DNA of 8,465 nucleotides from Treponema sp. Lineage in GTDB: Bacteria > Spirochaetota > Spirochaetia > Treponematales > Breznakiellaceae. How positions within the stretch are numbered: position 1 is the first letter of the stretch; the number at the start of each line of letters is the position of its first letter. Below the pieces are notes generated by a model. The model did no database searches. It saw only the letters and a list, made by a program, of their open reading frames with translations, and was not told where the DNA came from. Below are positions 5,669-8,465 of this stretch, in pieces. The DNA lies in NCBI GenBank assembly GCA_031280065.1, contig JAITHH010000147.1, positions 1 through 8,465 of the forward strand. The letters are read 5' to 3'. Both the position numbers and the translations under genes were made by a program.

Positions 5669-7718
5669 CCGGCGGGACTTGGTAACGCGGCATAATCCCC
5701 ATTACACGGAGGACAACACGGATGCGCCCCTTTCCGTGGGCAACGGCGTTTTCTGTTTTACCGCTGACAGCACCGGCTTGCAGACCTTCTTTGATGAGTA
5801 CGCCGCAGCGGGCTTTCCCCTGTGTACGATGGCTGAATGGGGCTGGCACGCATACCCGCCCCGGGATGGCGATGAGGAGGGTTTGCGTTTAACGCCCTAC
5901 GACACTTGGGGCCGCGCCGTGTACTACGCGACGGACGACGCGGGCCAGGAGGAGCGGTTTAAACGTATCCGCCAGAGCGCCCACAAGTTTAACCTGGCGA
6001 AAATCGCCTTTGAATTTGAGGGAAGGGCCCTTGCGCTTAACGCAGACGGGTATCACTCTGAGGGCCAAACACTCAACCTCTGGGAAGCGGTTCTTTGTTC
6101 TGAATTTTCGATCAACGGTAATCCGGTTCATGTCGAGACCTTTGTCCACCCCGGCCATGACAGCGTTTATATCCGCGCCGTATCGCCGCTGTTCACCAGC
6201 GGTAAATTGCGTATAACGGTCCAATTCCCCTACGGCAGCCATAAGAAAGCCGCCTCGGATTTCGGTTCGCCTGAACGCCACCTGACGAGACGGGCCGGAG
6301 ACGCGCTGATCGAGCGGGAGATGGATGGTACGCGCTGCCGCGTTGGTATCGGCGGTACGGGTTTTCAAATTACGGCGAATGAACAGGCCCATACGGTGAT
6401 ACTGGAGCCCCGCGCCGCTGAAATCGAAGTGAGCTTTACATTCACGCCGGTTTCCGTGCCGTCGCTGGAAGGCGTTGCCGTATTTGACCGGGATGCATTG
6501 CCGCATAACACGGAACCCTGCAAGGAAGCGCGGACAGTCTGCAAAGCCTCTTGGGAGCGCTACTGGAATTCAGGCGGCGCGCTTGATTTCTCGCCGGCAA
6601 GCGATGGCCGGGCGCGGGAATTGGAGCGCCGCGTCGTGCTGTCCCAGTACCTGATCGCAATCCAAAGCCGGGGCCGCCTGCCTCCCGCCGAGACGGGGCT
6701 TACCTGTAACAGTTGGTACGGCAAATTCCACTTAGAGATGCACTTCTGGCATCACGCGCATTTTGCCCTGTGGAACCGGATCGGAGAACTCAAGAAGAGC
6801 CTTGCCTACTATACAAAAATTCTGCCCTGTGCGAGGGAAATCGCCGCGTCCCAGGGTTACGCCGGGGCGCGCTGGCCCAAGATGTGCGATCCATCAGGGA
6901 AGAATACGCCCTCTTCAATCGCCGTACTCCTTATCTGGCAGCAGCCCCACCCAATCATGCTGGCTGAACTCTGTTATGGCGCCGCTCCATGCGGGGAATT
7001 CCTGCGCGAATACCGTGAGGTGGTGGTGGAAAGCGCCGAGTTTATGAAGAGCTTTGTTCACCGGGACGGCGGCGGGTATGTGCTGGGCCCGCCTTATATG
7101 CCCGCGCAGGAACGGCACGATCCGCGCACGGTACTGAACGCCGCCTACGAGCTTGAGTACTTCCGCTGGGGTTTCCGCAAAGCTGATGAATGGCTTGCGC
7201 GTCTTGGCGAGGCCCCCCGCTATGACGAAATCGCCGAAAAGCTGGCTCTGCCCGCGCACCGGGACGGCGTATACCTTGCCCACGGGAACTGCCCTGATAC
7301 ATTCAGCCGTCTGCCTTTTTACACTGATCATCCTTCTATGCTGGCGATGTATGGAATTCTTGACAGCAAAAAAGTTGAGCCTGAAAAAATGTCCGCCACG
7401 CTCGACAGGGTGCTTGCCGTGTGGGATAAGGCGACGTTCTACGGCTGGGACTTTCCCATGCTTGCAATGACCGCCTGCCGCTTGGGGCGGTATGAGGATG
7501 CGGTAAATTTGCTCTTACTGGAAAGCCCGAAAAACACCTATATGCCGAACGGCCACAACCGGATGGTTGGCGATAACGCCCTGCCGCTTTACCTGCCGGG
7601 CAATGGCGGCCTCCTGCTGGCTGCGGCTATGCTTGCGGCGGGTTACGGCGGCAAAACCGGTCCGCTGTTCCCCAAAGGCTTTGAGGCGCTGGCGGAGGGA
7701 ATCAATGCGTATATCTGA
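5661..7718 (+). CDS. Putative (alpha/alpha)6-barrel glycoside hydrolase of unnamed family
   Basis: This 685-residue protein has the layout of a two-domain six-hairpin glycosidase. An N-terminal beta-rich domain (about 1-290) contains PLSVGNG (23-29), like the GNG signature of GH65, GH94 and GH95 N-domains. A helical domain follows (about 300-680). The most striking motif is WYGKFHLEMHFWH (352-364), whose E359 is a good candidate for the general acid. Other likely conserved patches are ELEYFRWGF, YGWDFP (594-599, with D597) and NGHN (630-633). I cannot place it in a numbered CAZy family. Homologues I recall beside polysaccharide-use genes are mostly annotated as hypothetical or GH65-like. No signal peptide, so it is cytoplasmic like its GH4 neighbour. 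The open frame extends to 5526, but the ATG at 5661 has GGAAGAG upstream and overlaps the GH4 stop by 8 bases, a coupled pair. It may remove another sugar from the same oligogalacturonide; that is inference. Confidence 0.7.
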   Translation: MIDRRDLVTRHNPHYTEDNTDAPLSVGNGVFCFTADSTGLQTFFDEYAAAGFPLCTMAEWGWHAYPPRDGDEEGLRLTPYDTWGRAVYYATDDAGQEERFKRIRQSAHKFNLAKIAFEFEGRALALNADGYHSEGQTLNLWEAVLCSEFSINGNPVHVETFVHPGHDSVYIRAVSPLFTSGKLRITVQFPYGSHKKAASDFGSPERHLTRRAGDALIEREMDGTRCRVGIGGTGFQITANEQAHTVILEPRAAEIEVSFTFTPVSVPSLEGVAVFDRDALPHNTEPCKEARTVCKASWERYWNSGGALDFSPASDGRARELERRVVLSQYLIAIQSRGRLPPAETGLTCNSWYGKFHLEMHFWHHAHFALWNRIGELKKSLAYYTKILPCAREIAASQGYAGARWPKMCDPSGKNTPSSIAVLLIWQQPHPIMLAELCYGAAPCGEFLREYREVVVESAEFMKSFVHRDGGGYVLGPPYMPAQERHDPRTVLNAAYELEYFRWGFRKADEWLARLGEAPRYDEIAEKLALPAHRDGVYLAHGNCPDTFSRLPFYTDHPSMLAMYGILDSKKVEPEKMSATLDRVLAVWDKATFYGWDFPMLAMTACRLGRYEDAVNLLLLESPKNTYMPNGHNRMVGDNALPLYLPGNGGLLLAAAMLAAGYGGKTGPLFPKGFEALAEGINAYI

Positions 7719-7958
7719 CATTCAAATCCGTGATCCGTTTGTCGTGCTGGATCAAGGGACATACTGTCTCTTTGGCTCGACCGGCAAGGACATTATTCAT
7801 ACCCCGTGCAGGGCGGCGCGGACGGCGGTCACGGGATGCTCTTCCAGAGCAGGGAAGGGATGCTTTACCTTGCAATTCACCATCCCAACAAGACACCTTT
7901 TGAGCGGCCTCTGTTTGTGGAGGTCCGCGAAAGAAACGATACGCTTGTTACGGTATAG
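7705..7958 (+). pseudogene. GH43-like glycosidase remnant with large internal deletion
   Basis: Two ends of one gene survive with the middle missing. The first ~32 codons from the ATG at 7705 read like the opening of a GH43 five-bladed beta-propeller: IQIRDPFVV, then YCLFGSTGKDI, including the early aspartate in RDP that is the usual catalytic base. From about 7800 the true C-terminus continues in another frame: GGADGGHGMLFQ, LYLAIHHPNKTPFERPLFVEV and a TAG at 7956-7958. GH43 proteins of this type are about 300-330 residues, so roughly 230-250 residues have been lost and the phase shifted. Translation in the start frame would run out of phase to a stop at 8028 and give a useless 107-residue product. 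A strong ribosome site, GGAGGG (7694-7699), and a 14-base overlap with the preceding gene show that it was the third gene of this operon. Former activity was probably on arabinosides or xylosides. Confidence 0.85.
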
Positions 7959-8120
7959 GCAGAGGATGCCGGATAATCTTTGTTGTTTGAAGGCATCTGC
8001 CCCTGATGGGCTTAGAATGTATCCGTAGAAGTAATTCACCATGCTCTCCCCTGAAATATGGAGAGATGTGCGGACAACAATGAGACCCTCACCATGCGGC
8101 AGAGCGCTTGCGCCCCGCGC

Positions 8121-8465
8121 TTACTTCCCGTAGTCTTGGTAGAGGAAACGCTTGATCTTCTGCTGGGCGTTCCGTTCAAAGTCTTCGCGGCGCAGGATAA
8201 AGTCGCTGATCTTCTTGTAAACCGGCAGACTGCGGTTCATCCGTTCTACCTCTTTCTTGATAAGACCGCTGACAAAAGCATCGTCCAGGGGATTGCCCGG
8301 ATAGTCCTCCTCCAAGGCCTCCCGGTTGGGAACCGCTACCGCGATGATCTGCTCGCCCCCGAATTCCGCTTCCTTCCGGCCCAGCACCAGAATCTGTCCG
8401 ATGACCCTGGAGCCTTCAAAGCGCGCTTCGATTTCCTCCGGGTAAATGTTCTTGCCGCCGGAACT
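8121..8465 (-). CDS. AMP-forming long-chain acyl-CoA synthetase, C-terminal fragment (cut by window edge)
   Basis: Only the last 114 residues are in the window. They match the C-terminal lid domain of the adenylate-forming (ANL) superfamily: SSGGKNIYPEEIEARF at the start lies just after the A8 hinge, and NAQQKIKRFLY near the end is the A10 motif, with K103 of the fragment as the expected catalytic lysine. SGGKNIYPEEIE with a charged tail best fits long-chain acyl-CoA synthetases, which activate fatty acids with ATP and CoA for lipid synthesis. The frame is open right to the window edge, so the GTG at 8387 is not the true start. It converges on the sugar operon, with 162 bases between the GH43 remnant and its stop. 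Substrate chain length cannot be judged from this part. Confidence 0.88.
   Translation of the reverse strand, partial: SSGGKNIYPEEIEARFEGSRVIGQILVLGRKEAEFGGEQIIAVAVPNREALEEDYPGNPLDDAFVSGLIKKEVERMNRSLPVYKKISDFILRREDFERNAQQKIKRFLYQDYGK

Noticed and set aside
7797..8042. Minus-strand open frame of 81 residues opposite the GH43 remnant
   Set aside because: It lies antisense to clear GH43 sequence and has no domain or ribosome site; it is a shadow frame.
8044..8065. Inverted repeat CTCTCC/GGAGAG as a terminator between the convergent operon and synthetase gene
   Set aside because: A 6-bp stem with a 10-base loop and no T-run on either strand; it may be chance. The rest of 7959-8120 shows nothing I can name.

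Overview
The window is GC-rich, densely packed bacterial chromosome, cut inside a gene at both ends. The gene set and the order bactofilin, TPR protein, MtaB recall spirochaetes of the Treponema group, and the pectin-type sugar enzymes would suit a gut or plant-matter habitat. No rRNA or marker gene confirms this, so the taxon is inference. There is no insertion sequence, CRISPR array or tRNA.

Left part (1-3882), housekeeping genes. The N-terminal 84 residues of the ribonucleotide-reductase repressor NrdR lie on the minus strand. They diverge from a GT4 glycosyltransferase across a 90-base gap that carries a promoter candidate for each side. The glycosyltransferase converges on a compact minus-strand operon read in the order bactofilin, exported TPR protein, MtaB. 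Its genes overlap by 4 bases and are spaced by 3 bases, so translation is probably coupled. A sigma70-like promoter lies just upstream of the bactofilin gene.

Middle (3883-4216), about 330 bases without a credible gene. This is the most unusual stretch. It holds a strong plus-strand intrinsic terminator with no plus-strand gene ahead of it. Before that lies GC-rich sequence with a long-range 10-bp helix, and the 3' strand of that helix could instead pair with the terminator arm. The layout is that of a riboswitch-like attenuator or a small RNA in front of the sugar operon.

Right part (4217-7958), a plus-strand sugar operon. It encodes a GH4 enzyme with the CHEV motif of alpha-galacturonidases, then a 685-residue protein that looks like an unnamed two-domain (alpha/alpha)6 glycosidase, then a wrecked GH43 gene. 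In the GH43 gene an intact start and the true C-terminus remain, but the middle of the propeller is gone and the two ends are in different frames. The first two genes overlap by 8 bases and the GH43 start overlaps the second by 14. Neither intact enzyme has a signal peptide, so both probably act on imported oligosaccharides, most likely uronic-acid-containing pectin fragments. No transporter is in view.

Right edge (8121-8465): the C-terminal end of an AMP-forming acyl-CoA synthetase on the minus strand, convergent with the sugar operon.
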